From Prosopocoilus inquinatus (lineage: Eukaryota > Arthropoda > Insecta > Coleoptera > Lucanidae): a stretch of DNA of 64,000 nt. Every line of letters begins with the position of its first letter. Positions within the stretch are counted from its first letter, which is position 1. Under the pieces are notes generated by a model. The model made no database searches and was not told the DNA's origin. It was given only the letters and a program-made list of their open reading frames with translations. Below are positions 22,437 through 33,480 of this stretch, one piece after another. A program made the position numbers and the translations under genes. The DNA lies in the NCBI GenBank assembly GCA_036172665.1, contig CM069870.1:23968001-24032000 (forward strand), read 5' to 3'.

Positions 22437-22642
22437 TGATGCCCGGTTTCTAAAACGACACATAACTTTATGCAGAGATAAACTCTAGATAAACCCACCA
22501 TAACTTCTAAAAACAGTTTCTCAAAACTTTACCTGTAGGTAAAGTGTGTACGTAGCAACGTAAACAATTTATACTTTTCAAGTTATCTGTCAAGAAAAAT
22601 TTATGTTTACCTAAAGTTATTTGTCGTTCCAGAAACCGGGCA
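22437..22642. mobile_element. Palindromic MITE with GCCCGGTTTCT ends
   Basis: The left end GATGCCCGGTTTCTAAAACG, continuing ACACATAACTTTATG, is matched in inverse at the right end (minus strand TGCCCGGTTTCTGGAACGAC, then AAATAACTTTAGG). TTA lies on both sides (22434-22436 and 22643-22645). There is no coding sequence. Confidence 0.75.
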
Positions 22643-22679
22643 TTAGTTATCTTTCTATCACTAACTTTACTAACTTATA

Positions 22680-22850
22680 ATTTTTATTTTAATACGACTA
22701 GCAAGCGACCAAATCGTTAATACAAAAAAGCAGCAATGATAGGGGTCCTAAGACAGAGCCTGAGGCACTCCAAATTTAACCGAAAACATTGAAATTAATT
22801 TCTGCACGTTGATGTCTATCAAATAAGTACGATTTTGATGACTGCAAAGG
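22680..22850 (-). pseudogene. Non-LTR reverse transcriptase fragment
   Basis: The minus-strand translation gives SYLFDRHQRAEINFNVFG, a stop, then SGSVLGPLSLLLFCINDLV. This matches the conserved block of non-LTR reverse transcriptases (SYL..R.Q.V.I ... GVPQGSVLGPLLF..INDL). GVPQ can be read only by changing frame just before GSVLGP, and stops flank the block. It is a short relic of another retroposon. Confidence 0.75.
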
Positions 22851-23036
22851 CACACTTTTCACTCCACAAAAAGGAAAAATTATGCAAAAGGTTTCATGCG
22901 AAATTATATCATATGTATATCATATGTATATCTAACACATTTTGTCTTATTTTAGACCCCACCCCCTACCTCTTACGTTTACATTTTATATTTGTGGTTA
23001 ATGGATCGGACACTTATTTTGAATGATCCTGTATGT
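22851..23036 (-). repeat. CAGGGTGATTC-type MITE remnant
   Basis: The end GGATCGGACACTTATTTTGA followed by ATGATCCTGTATG corresponds to the right end of the element at 16601-17109. Little of the interior is recognisable. Confidence 0.45.
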
Positions 23037-23431
23037 GAGTATACATTTTTCTCTTTTACATTTTCTCTTTTTTTTTGAAAAAAAAAAATCGCAATATAAT
23101 TATATTATTAGTGAGGGTTGATGACCATTGGGATTTAAGAGAAATAGAAATGCAAACAAACCAAACAAACAGAAACCGCAGGTTCGCATGTAGCAGCATG
23201 CTCATCGTCGGTTTGCAACAGTTTGAGTGGTTAGGTTTTCCATAAAAAGAAACAGTTCTCCTTACAGGAAAATATAACGAATAGTTTAAACAGCGACATC
23301 CTACGATCGCTTTTTGACATGACATTGCATTAGGATTGACAAATTGAAGCCAGTTTGCTACATAATGAGTCATCCCATGTAAGGCGACCATGCTTGCTGT
23401 CAAAGAATAATGAAGGTTTAAAAAAAAAATT

Positions 23432-23653
23432 GTTGCAAATCGTTTTCGTTTGCAGTGAATCCCTCGAACACCTGTTTCAGCCCTATTTGGAGCTTTATCA
23501 GCAGAAGCAATTGCGATTCACCTTGGTCGAATCGTTTTGGTTTGCAGTGGAACTCTGGAGCTACGCTTCTGCTGAAGAAACCCCAAATGCGGCTGAAACA
23601 ACTTTACAGAAGCTGCTCGAGGGATTCACTGCAATCAAAAAGGGATTTGCAAC
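23432..23653. repeat. Imperfect palindrome (arms about 86 bp)
   Basis: The left arm 23432-23517 (GTTGCAAATCG, GCAGTGAATCCCTCGA, TCAGCAGAAGC) is inverted at 23567-23653. The open frame spanning it (23355-23690) is a consequence of the repeat, and its protein matches nothing I know. A single arm also occurs at 3890-3970. Nearby, 23360-23410 (AATGAGTCATCCCATGTAAG and GCGACCATGCTTGCTGTCAA) resembles 49155-49205. Confidence 0.65.
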
Positions 23654-24752
23654 AAAATTTTTGGAAAATATAACGTTCTTAAACGGATAGACATCTGTTT
23701 CTCGTATCTTGATTATTATCAATGTATAAGGATTCGAATTTTTTACTCATAACTGAAATAAATTAGAAATTAAATCGCGATACAACATGAAAACAGAGCA
23801 CATGCAAGGTCAGCCTTGAAGAATAGCATCTTAAGAATCTCCAACTTGACTTAACGCTTCGGCACCATGGAAAAGGAAGCGAGTATTGTCTGCAAGATAA
23901 GTAATTAATTACGCAATCAATGGATTCTTTTTATGCATTTGCAGTGTAATCGCCTGCTATGCTCCACTGGTATGGAAATTGGATGAGGAAAAAAAATGCT
24001 ACGAGCATCTAAAGAAATTCCAGAGTTCCTGATTTGGCTGACTGTTGATGCTTTCCTTTTTTCTATTTTTAAATTCTCGTCAGTTTGTAATTATTTTCGC
24101 GAATGAAGAAACAACTCTTCACATGTGATTTTTAGTTTATGGTAAATAAACTTGTCGCTCGTTAATTCAATTTAAATGCCAAAGAAGAATCCAGTCTGGC
24201 GAAGGGCGAGTTGTTAAAATAAAAACGATTAACGCGCATAACAAAAGCTTATTTTTTAATACTGATTTATTCGTGTTTTCTCTCCGAACTATATTCTAGC
24301 TTCAGCTCCATTTTTATTGTTAAACTTTAATTATCTTGATTTTTATCTTAACTTACATGCATTATTTCAGTTTGTTTCCCACTTAAAGAAAACTTTTTTT
24401 TGTGAATAAAATTCCACGTCTTTATTCGGATATGTTTTATATTTAAAAATTTGTTGGTTTTTTTTTCATTTGAAAAATTTCCCTAAGTAAAGAAATTATC
24501 TGAAGGCAAAAGGGATCAAAACCAAACAGAGAAAGAACGAATCAATCTCGAAAATTCTGAAAATATTCGTTCGAGCAAACCTTGGAAAAAAACGAAGTAA
24601 ACCTCGAATTAATTAATTAATTAAAGGATTACGTATGAAAAATTTAATTTATAAAGACTTCAGAAACACGGTGTGGTGGACTTCACAACCGGAACACAAG
24701 AGACAATAATTCAAAATAATGCGAATCTAGCGCACGCATGCGGTATTCGGCG
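23654..24752. other. Unassigned AT-rich sequence
   Basis: No gene or repeat unit is recognised. Confidence 0.4.
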
Positions 24753-24760
24753 ATTCCCGA

Positions 24761-25613
24761 GTGGATACCGGCTTTCGGTAATACCGAGTAACCGGAATAC
24801 CGGATACTTTTATACCATTTATAAAACCGGTAATAAGATTTGAAATACCGAAATATCGATATCGGTATTATCTCACCTAACGCCAACATAAATTATCCTA
24901 ATTTACAACTTTGACTTCTAGTTTTCATTATTCTTTGTTGATTACTTTCAGAAATTTACTCATGTGTTTGTTTTTTTATAATTATTATTGTTTTCTAATA
25001 ATTATATTGCTCAACAAATGAACCGGGCCACTTAAAAAAATTAGATTAAATGAGAAAAAAAAATAATATAACAATTTGTTCGAAATGTTTTAATGGTCCA
25101 CTTCATTTTTTCATTATTATTTTTTCTCACTCTCACACTTATACTTTTAGAATTAATATGTATTAATTGCATGATTTATATTTATATTAAATATGTTCTA
25201 TTGTTGGTTAAGTGGCAGAACAGCTTGGCTGAACTTTGCCAACAAAATAAAGACGTCTATTATGTATAAAATAAAATAAATATGTTTATTATGTATATTT
25301 ATTATTATTTATTGAGTAGTATATTATCACAAAGACAGAAGCATTGTTTTTATTTAAGTTATTTATTGTTATTTAACAGAAAAGTTGACTATTTATGAAG
25401 TATAATGTTGGTAATCTTAGTTTTAATATGATTTTGTTTCAATAAATGACTGATTTTCTATCTGAAAGCATTTCTTGTACCATTGTCTTTTGTACTACAT
25501 AATCATATTTATTTTAATACCGAAAAATACCGAAATTCCGGAATCTCGATATGTTAAATATAAATATCGAATGACTACCGGTATTGTAAAAATGCGCCGG
25601 TATTCTATGCCCT
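24761..25613. mobile_element. hAT-like element with ATACCGGTATT boxes (853 bp)
   Basis: Both ends are dense in ACCGGTA/ATACCG boxes (24762-24870 and 25517-25605, inverted). The 10 bp ATTCCCGAGT is found at 24753-24762 and 25614-25623; an 8 bp target duplication lies within it. The right tip (minus strand AGGGCATAGAATACCGGC) resembles hAT ends; the left tip is shortened. The AT-rich centre shows no transposase. The flanks carry a further inverted GTGCGGCATTCGGC motif (24735-24750 and 25743-25758), suggesting insertion into an older palindromic repeat. Confidence 0.6.
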
Positions 25614-25919
25614 ATTCCCGAGTAAATTGTTTGGTAAATGCCGACTAGTGTAATAGGCTGCTTGTAGCAGCAGAAAATATTTGGCACTCGCTGAATGATT
25701 TCGTCGGCAAATAAGCACATGTGCCAAACGATTCGATATTTGCCGAATGCCGCACGTATGGCGCCGACATAACATCGCATAATAAGCAGCAGGAAAAAAC
25801 AACTAAAGTTACAACGCATAACATTCACTTTAAGTTGACACAATTTCTCAAACAGAAACAGTTATTCAAACTAATTTTATAAAAACTTTACGCACCAACG
25901 ATTCTAATCAAATAGTTTC

Positions 25920-26051
25920 AATTTGGGGGTTCAAAAGAGGCAGCTGATTTTTGGAATTTGATTATTTCTAGTAATTTTGCAAACTCTCACGTCCTTAGTA
26001 GATACGCCGTCCTTAACGAGCGGGACGGGACACTTATTCCGAATCACCCTG
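25920..26051 (-). repeat. CAGGGTGATTC-type MITE remnant
   Basis: CTGATTTTTGGAAT, GCAAACTC, and CGGGACACTTATTCCGAATC ending in CACCCTGTA match the right third of the element at 16601-17109. Confidence 0.6.
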
Positions 26052-27290
26052 TATTTCGAACTTAACTTATTGAATTTATTTTTCCTCGTCCGCGTTTTAG
26101 TAAGTCGTAAAAACTAAATCGCAGGCGGTTTGTATTTATTTCTGGTTCGTCTTTATTTAAAGAAGAAAAGAAATCGCAATCTAAACATAAATAAAACACT
26201 TTTGGTCTAACCTTAATTTATAAGTCGTGCGTGTCTTATGCGAATACACCTGTAGCTGTACAACAGAGTAGTGCCTCCGCCAAACTACCGTTTGCATTTT
26301 GGGCAGCAAGTATTCGGTTCGTTTTAGAGTTAAAAGGAAAAAAAATTATAAGTACTGTTCGAGAACTAATGTTCAGATAAAAACTAAAAAAAAACCGCAG
26401 ATTACCATTAAAGGAAAAATTTCGAAGCCGCCGATTAATTAATTTTAATTTTATGATGTTTTAGTAAAACTAACGGGGCTTTAAAATCGCCACAACAAAT
26501 AAGATTTTTGCAAACTAGCTGCTGCCCCAGTGTTGGCCTGGCGCCGGTTCTGCCCCTGACCTCTCGACCCCACGGTCACGGTGGTATTGACCTCGTATCC
26601 AGGACCGCAAAACCAATTTGTCCCGGCCTGTTCTTCCGCAGTCTGGCATCTCTTGTTACCTCACGTCCATGTAGGGCAATCTAGGTTATGCTTAACTACT
26701 CTTTATTTATTTGTAATAATATCTGGTTAAGATATTATTATACTTACTCGCAGTCACGGTGTGGAGAAGAACTTTTCTTCTTTCTTTCTTTCTTTCTTTT
26801 TTCATTAATAATTTAATACCTGCCTGATTCCCCTTAAATGCAAATACGTGTTGTACGTAAACAATTCGCATGAGAATTGCATGTTAATGTGCCAGCAAGT
26901 TACCATGCGGACGTAATCGTTTTATTCAGGTTCAAGCTTCAAGCTAAAGATACTAAGAAGGGTACATCTATTTTCTATTATTTTCTCAAATTGAAAAAAC
27001 GAAGTAATTACCCCTCGCACCATTGAAAAAAAAACTTTTACTTTCAAAATTGAACGACGGATGTGATGTGACATTCGCCAAAAACCATCCAAAAACCATC
27101 GACGAGTGGTATTAGTTTCGTTTGAAAAGATTAAGACTTCCAAAAAATATTACAGGACACAAAAATAAAAAAGTTCTTTATTAAACGAATCATTTAAGAT
27201 CGAAAAATATAGGGCATGCTATTTAAGAAAATTGATTTCAGTTATTTTGAAATTTCTCATATTTTGCTTATGATCATGATCATCCTGTAA
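26052..27290. other. Unassigned sequence with a GC-rich stretch
   Basis: No gene is recognised. The part 26515-26690 is clearly GC-richer than its surroundings (GGCCTGGCGCCGGTTCTG, CTCGACCCCACGGTCACG) and single-copy here. Its nature is unknown. A (TTTC)n run lies at 26776-26799. Confidence 0.35.
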
Positions 27291-27296
27291 CACTAA

Positions 27297-27445
27297 TGGC
27301 CGGTTGCACTAAACACTTAAGTCGAGCTTAATTTTAAGTACTGCTTATGATGTGACATTTGAGGTTACATAATACCATTCAGTAAATCACATTCTCAGTG
27401 GTGTTTAAAGTTAAGTTGACCTTAAGTGTTTGGTGCAACTGGCCA
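27297..27445. mobile_element. 149 bp MITE with TGGCCGGTTGCAC ends
   Basis: The left arm TGGCCGGTTGCACTAAACAC, then TTAAGTCGAGCTTAA, is inverted at 27405-27445 (minus strand TGGCCAGTTGCACCAAACAC, then TTAAGGTCAACTTAA). TAA flanks both sides (27294-27296 and 27446-27448). It is non-coding. Confidence 0.8.
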
Positions 27446-27609
27446 TAAATGTACTTTTCATAATGGCTTATAATAAGCTTAAATATCAAATGCAACCAAA
27501 AATTGTTCTCTAAAAGATAAAAAATAAAAATAAAATAATAGCTGCAAATGACAATTTTTATATAAAATGTTAAATATCTCCAGAACCGTTACATTTAAAC
27601 ACAGATTAT

Positions 27610-27705
27610 AATCAGTGTTAGGAAAGTCGTACAGGAGATAGGTGGAAGGGAGCACAGGGGTGGGTGGTCACGTCCTTCATGGGCTTTTGCATCCTGCCAA
27701 GTTCT
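27610..27705 (+). repeat. Dispersed repeat, TACAGGAGAYAGGTGGAAGG
   Basis: The box also occurs at 50870 and, inverted, at 51405. It is followed in each case by a GATCACG/GGTCACG context. The rest is diverged. Confidence 0.5.
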
Positions 27706-27921
27706 ACCTTAACTTGAAGGTTCGTCGACCCTTGGCTGTTGAATAATTAGAAAACGTTACCGCCAGTTCCAGTTTACTTCTCCTCCGAGATCGGAAGGAA
27801 GAAGACCAACAGCTCAGTTGCCCCGATGTTTTAATCGAGTAGCATACACGCATTGCTGTTAAGAAAGTAGCTGTTCCACTGCAGGAATATGTACGAAGTA
27901 TTTCTTTCCGATTATGATACA

Positions 27922-28123
27922 CAGGGTGTTCTTTTACTGTCTGCAAATAAAAAACCTCAGTATAAGAACGCGAAATGCTACCTACTGCGGGTATTTTTTG
28001 GTGGCTACCGTATCATAGTCAACAAATTTCTGATGGACCACTTGTTTGGAACCGCTGAAATATGCGACAAAGATAGGAAGGTCAACTTCGCCTTCCTCTC
28101 GGTATGAACACGCCCACCGATAC
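27922..28123 (+). repeat. CAGGGTGTTC-type MITE remnant, copy 2
   Basis: It begins CAGGGTGTTCTTTTACTGTC and is the reverse complement of 7532-7732. It also shares TTGTTTGGAACCGCTGAA with the complete foldback at 35760-36326. The frame 27889-28107 lies inside this repeat and is not taken as a gene. Confidence 0.6.
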
Positions 28124-29417
28124 CGCACAGGATGTTCAACGCAGAGTTTCGTAATAACAATCACTGATATCGTTTATTAATTATTTTATTTAAAATTTTA
28201 ATTATTTTAATTCACTCAGCGAAGTAATATTACGTTTATATGTTTTACCATATCAACTATCGATGAAAATTTATGCACCAATTAGGCAAGCGCGTTAAAA
28301 ATGCTTCCTTCACCCTTTTACGTAAATAAACTTTTGCTGCAATCTCGCTACTAGCTATGAAAGTATTACTACTTACGGTCCTTGAAAACAAAGTAAATGC
28401 AAAATTTTTATAAATCTTTTAAAAATAATATGGAATGAGAAATTACAATTTGTTTGTACCTCGCTTTTAATTTGTTCGGCAATTACGAACCGCAGCTTCT
28501 TGAATTGCACTGGATTTTAATTTAAAAATACTTAAACTTGTAATTACTTACAGTGAAGTTAATTTAAATTGTAAACATTTTGATGGACCAGCTGATCGGA
28601 GCGGCGCTGATTTACGTCGCTCCTGCTCAAGATCCAGTAAGGCACTGACCCTGGCCTTCTTCGGCTGCGGGTCGTAATTGAAGAGGCACCCGTGTTTCAC
28701 TTCTAGCTATGTCAGCGGTTCTCAAACGGTTTAGTGAAAATCTGCCACTGCGTTGCCATTTATGGTGATATATTGCAGGTTTAAATATTTGCACATAGTA
28801 AAAAACACCCTGTACAAAAAAAATGCGTACAATTATATGGGAAATCCAAATTTGACATTATATAGAGTTTGCACTCTTTTAATCCACCCTGTAAAGATGA
28901 AAATTTTATGTTGCAGATCTCTAAGATTTAAAATAAATATGTCTTGAAACTTTTTTTGTATTTTTGGCAATTGTCGATATATTGCCCGAGAACACACTGT
29001 TGGGACACCCGTACAATTGATTTTACTAATGAATTAAAAAACCAATATCAGTTTTACGCCTAAAATTCATACTGCTGTTCACCCAAATCATTAGATTTTA
29101 TTGATAGGACTCATTTTGGTTTTGAATTTTATTCTGAACAAGTTTTAGGACAATCACATCATTCTTATAATTTAAATCCTAAAGTCTCCTTCGTCGTGTT
29201 TACGTTTAGAGTAGGCCATATTTAATTTTATTGTTATAAATATTTATTAATTTCGCGTTAATTTTTGTATTTCTTGGGCAGCTGACCAAGTATTTATATG
29301 TTATATGGTAATTCCCACGTGATAAGTCACTTGGACGTACATAAAAGATTTTCAAATTAACTTTATTTTAATGACATCTTTATTACTTAGAAAAGAAAAT
29401 ATATTCTCAGGATTATA
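28124..29417. other. Unassigned sequence with a CAGGGTG-type end
   Basis: No gene is recognised. ATTTGCACATAGTAAAAAAC followed by ACCCTGTA at 28785-28812 matches the right end of the repeat at 7532-7732. A second CACCCTGTA lies at 28884. Confidence 0.4.
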
Positions 29418-29419
29418 TA

Positions 29420-29550
29420 CAGGGTGAGTACCGTACGAGTAGGAACCTGACGAATTTAAAATGCAACCCAACATACAATTTAGATCTAGATTTCAATGAA
29501 AATTATATGTTGGCTTGCATTTTAAGTTCGTCAGGCTCGTACTCACATGG
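29420..29550. mobile_element. 131 bp palindromic MITE, CAGGGTGAGTAC end
   Basis: The left arm CAGGGTGAGTACCGTACGAG, then AACCTGACGAATTTAAAATG, is inverted in the right arm (minus strand CCATGTGAGTACGAGCCTGA, then CGAACTTAAAATGCAAG). TA flanks both ends. The whole element can fold as one hairpin. Confidence 0.75.
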
Positions 29551-29662
29551 TATTTTTTTTTTGGAAATATTGTTGAAACTAACAATGGTGTAGTCGTATC
29601 TTTTTTTTACTTATTCTGTTTGCATCTCTCTCGTTTGTTTCTAGAAACCTTGAGCGTTTACG

Positions 29663-29745
29663 TTATTTCCATGACAACGGGCGATCTTTTCCCATCCTGC
29701 TTTTTCATATCGGATGGAAAAGATCGTCCGTTGTCATGGAAATAA
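29663..29745. repeat. Near-perfect hairpin (arms about 34 bp)
   Basis: TTATTTCCATGACAACGG followed by GCGATCTTTTCCCATCC is inverted after a 15 base loop as GGATGGAAAAGATCGTCC then GTTGTCATGGAAATAA. Only one or two positions differ. It could be a MITE core or a miRNA-like precursor. No target duplication was seen. Confidence 0.8.
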
Positions 29746-29882
29746 TGCAAATGCAAGACTTCTTGATGCCCGTGAGCGAAATTCAAAATAAGATAAGAGC
29801 CGTGAGTAAGAGAGACGCGGTTACACGCCCCAGATGCACTCGATGCACAATTTTCGAACACTGTGATTACATAAATGATTAA

Positions 29883-30008
29883 GGGCCGGTTTTTCAATCA
29901 CAAGTTTACTTCAAACTTCAGTTTATTGCCATGGAAACAATTGTCTTCGTACCTATTACTATGGAAATAAACTCAAAGTTAAGGTTAACTTATCATCAAA
30001 AACACACC
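29883..30008. mobile_element. Short MITE, GGGCCGGTTTTTCA end
   Basis: The left arm GGGCCGGTTTTTCAATCACA, then AGTTTACTTCAAACTTCAG, is repeated inverted with more divergence at 29955-30008. TTTATTGCCATGGAAAC and TTTATTTCCATAGTAAT form the inner ends. Confidence 0.55.
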
Positions 30009-30169
30009 TTCAGTGTTGCCATTTACAATAACATATTACACTAAAATTCCACCAGATTCATTTTCAAAACAACAAAACAAAACAAACAAAAAACAAGAAA
30101 AAATTGTAAAAGTTTATTTATATATCACACTTCAAACTTTCCGAAAAATGTGCAATTTTAAATACAGAG

Positions 30170-31095
30170 TACAATCTCAAATAAGTAAAAAAGAAGCGCC
30201 ATCTGTTAATCCACGTCGTAAATTTGTAATTTGCCGGGAAGAGATTTCAAAACAACTGATCTGAACTTGACCAAAAACTAATGTCTTGAAAAGAACTTCA
30301 GAAGAATAAGAATTTTGTACCTACTTAAAAAGTTCCAGCGAATGAATTTACACTTGTAGCGCCATCTGTTAGTCGGAATCGTAAATTTGTAATTTTTCAG
30401 GAAAAGATTTCAAAGCAACTAATCTGAGCTTGTTAAAAAAACAACATCTGGAAAAGAATTTCGAAAAAATAAAAATTCTTTACTTAAAAAGTTACAGCGA
30501 AAGAATTTACGCTTGTAGCGCCATCTGTTAGCCGGAATCATAAATTTGTAATTTTTCAGGAAAAGATTCCAAAGCAACTGATCTGAGCTTGTGCAAAAAA
30601 CCAACGTCTGAAAAAGAATTTCGAAAAAATGATTTTTTACTTTAAAAGTCACAGCGAACTAATATACGCTTTTAACGCCATCTGTTAGCCGTAGTCGTAA
30701 ATTTCTAATTTGCCGAGAAGAGATCCCAAAACAACTGATCTGAGCGTGACCGAAAAAACAATGTCTTGAAAAGAACTTCAAAAAAGTAAAAATTTTATAC
30801 TTAAAAAATTACAACGAATGAATTTACGCTTGCAGCGCCATCTGTTAGCCGGAATCATAAATTTATAATTTTTCAGGAAAAGATTTCAAAGCAACTGTTC
30901 ATACAGCTTGCTCAAAGAAAAAACGTCTGGAAAAGAATTACGAAAAAAAATAAAAATTCTTTACTTAAGTTCCAACGAAAGAATTTACGCTTGTAGCGCC
31001 ATCTGTTGGCCGGAATGTCAAGAAAAGATCGTCGAAAAAATTAAATAGTTACGGCGAAAGAATTTACAAACACTGCTGGCGCCATCTCATAACCT
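30170..31095 (+). repeat. Tandem satellite, about 160 bp unit, seven copies
   Basis: The marker GCGCCATCTGTTAG (with variants) starts at 30196, 30359, 30518, 30675, 30835, 30996 and 31079, so six units are about 160 bp apart and the last is shortened. Each unit also holds CGTAAATTTGTAATTTTTCA, AAAGATTTCAAAGCAACTGA and AAAAGAATTTCGAAAAAAT. Diverged units in the opposite orientation lie at 1880-2290. Frames seen here (such as 30419-30652 on the minus strand) are by-products of the repeat. Confidence 0.9.
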
Positions 31096-31489
31096 GAGCC
31101 GTAATATTGTAGTCTTTATATTTTCCGGAAAACAACTAGAAAAACCTTCAACAAACATTCAAATACAATGTTCTTAAAAAAAACCTTAAATAAAATTTTA
31201 ATTTATAAAATTTAAAAAAAAATTGTAATGATAAGAACCGTTGGAAAAAAATTTGCAACCCGGCGACTCGACTTCTAGTTACGCCTCTGGTTTCAATGTA
31301 TCATTAACTACGGCGCTAAGTTCACCACCGAGAGTTTTATTTTGATCATTAAGTGCTTGTTAAATAAATAAAATGTACCAAGTTGGCAACGCTGGACTCG
31401 GCCTGCACGATTCTTGAAATTACGCTTCTTTAATTAACCCCTCCTAGAAATACCGAGAATTTATTAAAGATTCATTATTAATTTGAAAA

Positions 31490-32430
31490 TTGTTTTTTCT
31501 TTTTGAAAATCTCTTCAAGTTGCTTTTATTTATTTATTTAATTTTTCCGATTAATTAATTAATAACGGAACCTTGAAAGTATTTTGAGGTTAAGTTCCTT
31601 TCCAGTCTGCCAGCCGATCCTGTTTTGTTTATTATTATTATTGTTTATTGGACATGATTGAAATTCATTATTGTTTTTAATACTTTTGTTGTTTCTTGTT
31701 TCTTAATCTCTTCAAGTTGCTGTCTGTTTTCCATTTGATTTGATTTTTTTGTAATTAATTAAATCAATAATGAAAGCTTGACGAATTTTAAGGTTCAATT
31801 CTTTTCCAGTCGGCCACTTGATGTTCATTTATTGGGCATGATTGAAATTCATTATCATTCTAAATCTTTTGTTTTTTTTGTTTCTTATGGCGTTTTCGAT
31901 TGATTGCTCGGACGCACCCTCGGAGTACTCGTACCTCCGTCTTGTTTTAAACTCATGTAAAAGCAGAGGATAGAGATACTCTCAGAGTGCCCTAGAATGG
32001 GATAGAGTACGCCATTAATCTCTTCAAGTTACTATTTGATTTCTTTTTTGTAATTAATTAAGTCTGTAATATAATCTGTAAGCTAGAAGAATTTTGAGGT
32101 TAGATTCCTTTCCAGTCGGCCAGTTGATCGTGTTTTGTTTTTCATTTATTGAGCATGACTGAAATTCATTATTATTTAAATTTTTTTGTTGTTTCATGTT
32201 TCTTAATCTCTTCAAGCTGCTTTCTGTTTTTTTAATCGATTTCATTTTTTTTTGTTGATTTAAATTAAACCGAGAATGAAAGTTTGAAATATTTTGAAGT
32301 TAAGTCTCTTCAATTCCTTAAGTCGTTTCTTTTATTTTATTTTCTAACTCGCTTGACTTTGAAAGGCCTATTGGTTCTAAATGTATTTCTTCATGGAAAT
32401 TGATTTTATTATTTTAAAAACTAATATTCG
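31490..32430 (+). repeat. Tandem repeat of about 190 bp, block 1
   Basis: Four units carry TTTCTTAATCTCTTCAAGYT, GTAATTAATTAAATC, TTCCTTTCCAGTCGGCCAG and GGGCATGATTGAAATTCATT. Units start near 31497, 31697, 32017 (after a MITE) and 32200. A related block lies at 34773-35245. Confidence 0.8.
31888..32014. mobile_element. 127 bp MITE inserted in the repeat array
   Basis: TGGCGTTTTCGATTGATTGC opens the element and a decayed inverse (TAGAGTACGCCA) closes it. TTA flanks both sides (31885-31887 and 32015-32017). Neighbouring repeat units read TTTCTTAATCTCTTC without the insertion, so the empty site is visible. A relative lies at 34647-34772. Confidence 0.8.
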
Positions 32431-32815
32431 GCTCCCAGTAGATGTTCTAATTGCATTTTGTTTTCTGTTTTATTTTGGCTGCGTTAGGCGAAAGGTCAAA
32501 TAGATTTTAGACCAAACCTCGTGATCACTTTTCCCAATCGCTGATTGGTTAGGCGGTTGGGTCTGACCGTTGACTTAACTCAACCCTTTAACAATCAACC
32601 AAGGTATTTTGAAGTTAAGCAAACTTCTTCTTATTTCCTTAAATTCTGTTTCTTTTGTTTGGTAATTTCTATGTAGATAATCAATCGTCTTTTGTTTTAC
32701 ATTGGGTTATTATTTTTTCCGATGATCCTCCTCCACCTTCCTTTTTTTATATTTCATATGATTTTCAATATAACCAGAAGGTCATTTTTTTACTATTTTT
32801 TTTTATTATACTGGG
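32431..32815. other. Unassigned T-rich sequence
   Basis: This continues the 31.5 kb repeat block but no further unit can be delimited. There is no gene. Confidence 0.35.
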
Positions 32816-32934
32816 TGTTTCACTTAAGGCGGTTTGCTTCATACCTCTCTAGTTTTTTATTTTACAAAAAAATATATCAAATGAAACTTACTCGGTGTCA
32901 TGTGTAGCATATGCTAAAATTAATTGGACGTATA

Positions 32935-32994
32935 CAGAGCGTTCCGTTTGGTCTGGGCATTATGTCACTTCGTTATTTCAAACGGAACACCCTA
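32935..32994. repeat. Very short inverted-end element (about 60 bp)
   Basis: CAGAGCGTTCCGTTTGG at the left is matched by CAAACGGAACACCCTA at the right, with TA on both sides. The 5' neighbour at 32816 (CTGGGTGTTTCACTTAAGGC) also looks like a CAGGGTG-type end. It may be a minimal deletion derivative. Confidence 0.5.
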
Positions 32995-33249
32995 TATATA
33001 TTTACATTTTCGGATTCCGGATTGAATTTTAATGTGACTTATGTACCATACATGGGGTCTAATCTAAACCGTTTTCGCGTTATTCAACTGTTTAAAAAAG
33101 AATTATCGCCGATGTAGTACTTCAAAAAAATACAAATTTCTTCCGAACAAATGACGTTAGAGATTGTGGTATTTTGGAAAAGTTTCATCTTGAAACGCTT
33201 TTCCAGTTACACCCTGAAGAGAAATTCCAAGTAACATAAGATCTTACAA

Positions 33250-33480
33250 AAAAAGAATAATAAAGTTGATAATATTCAAACTAGGTACAACTAATTTAAA
33301 AAACAAAGTTGAACAGATTAAGAATAGTAGGGGGCATAGTACTGAATTTTGAGGCATGCCTGTATCACTAACACGTTTTTTTGATCTAGATCTTCATCGA
33401 TCGTAACCTGCTGCATACTGTTATCCCTTTACATACGTTTTTCTTCTTTTTTAATATACTTCAATATTTATATTTATACT
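33250..33480 (-). pseudogene. Non-LTR reverse transcriptase fragment
   Basis: The minus-strand translation includes VSDTGMPQNSVLCPLLFLIC, which fits the block GVPQGSVLGPLLFLLY of non-LTR reverse transcriptases with several substitutions. Upstream on the same strand SYIKKEEKRM corresponds to the usual SYL..R.Q segment, with frame breaks between. It is a relic only. Confidence 0.65.

Noticed and set aside
23355..23690. 111-codon open frame
   Set aside because: It is spanned by an imperfect palindrome and has no domain.
30196..31090. Regularly spaced repeats considered as a CRISPR array
   Set aside because: The unit is about 160 bp, the whole unit repeats rather than a short repeat with unique spacers, and the context is eukaryotic.
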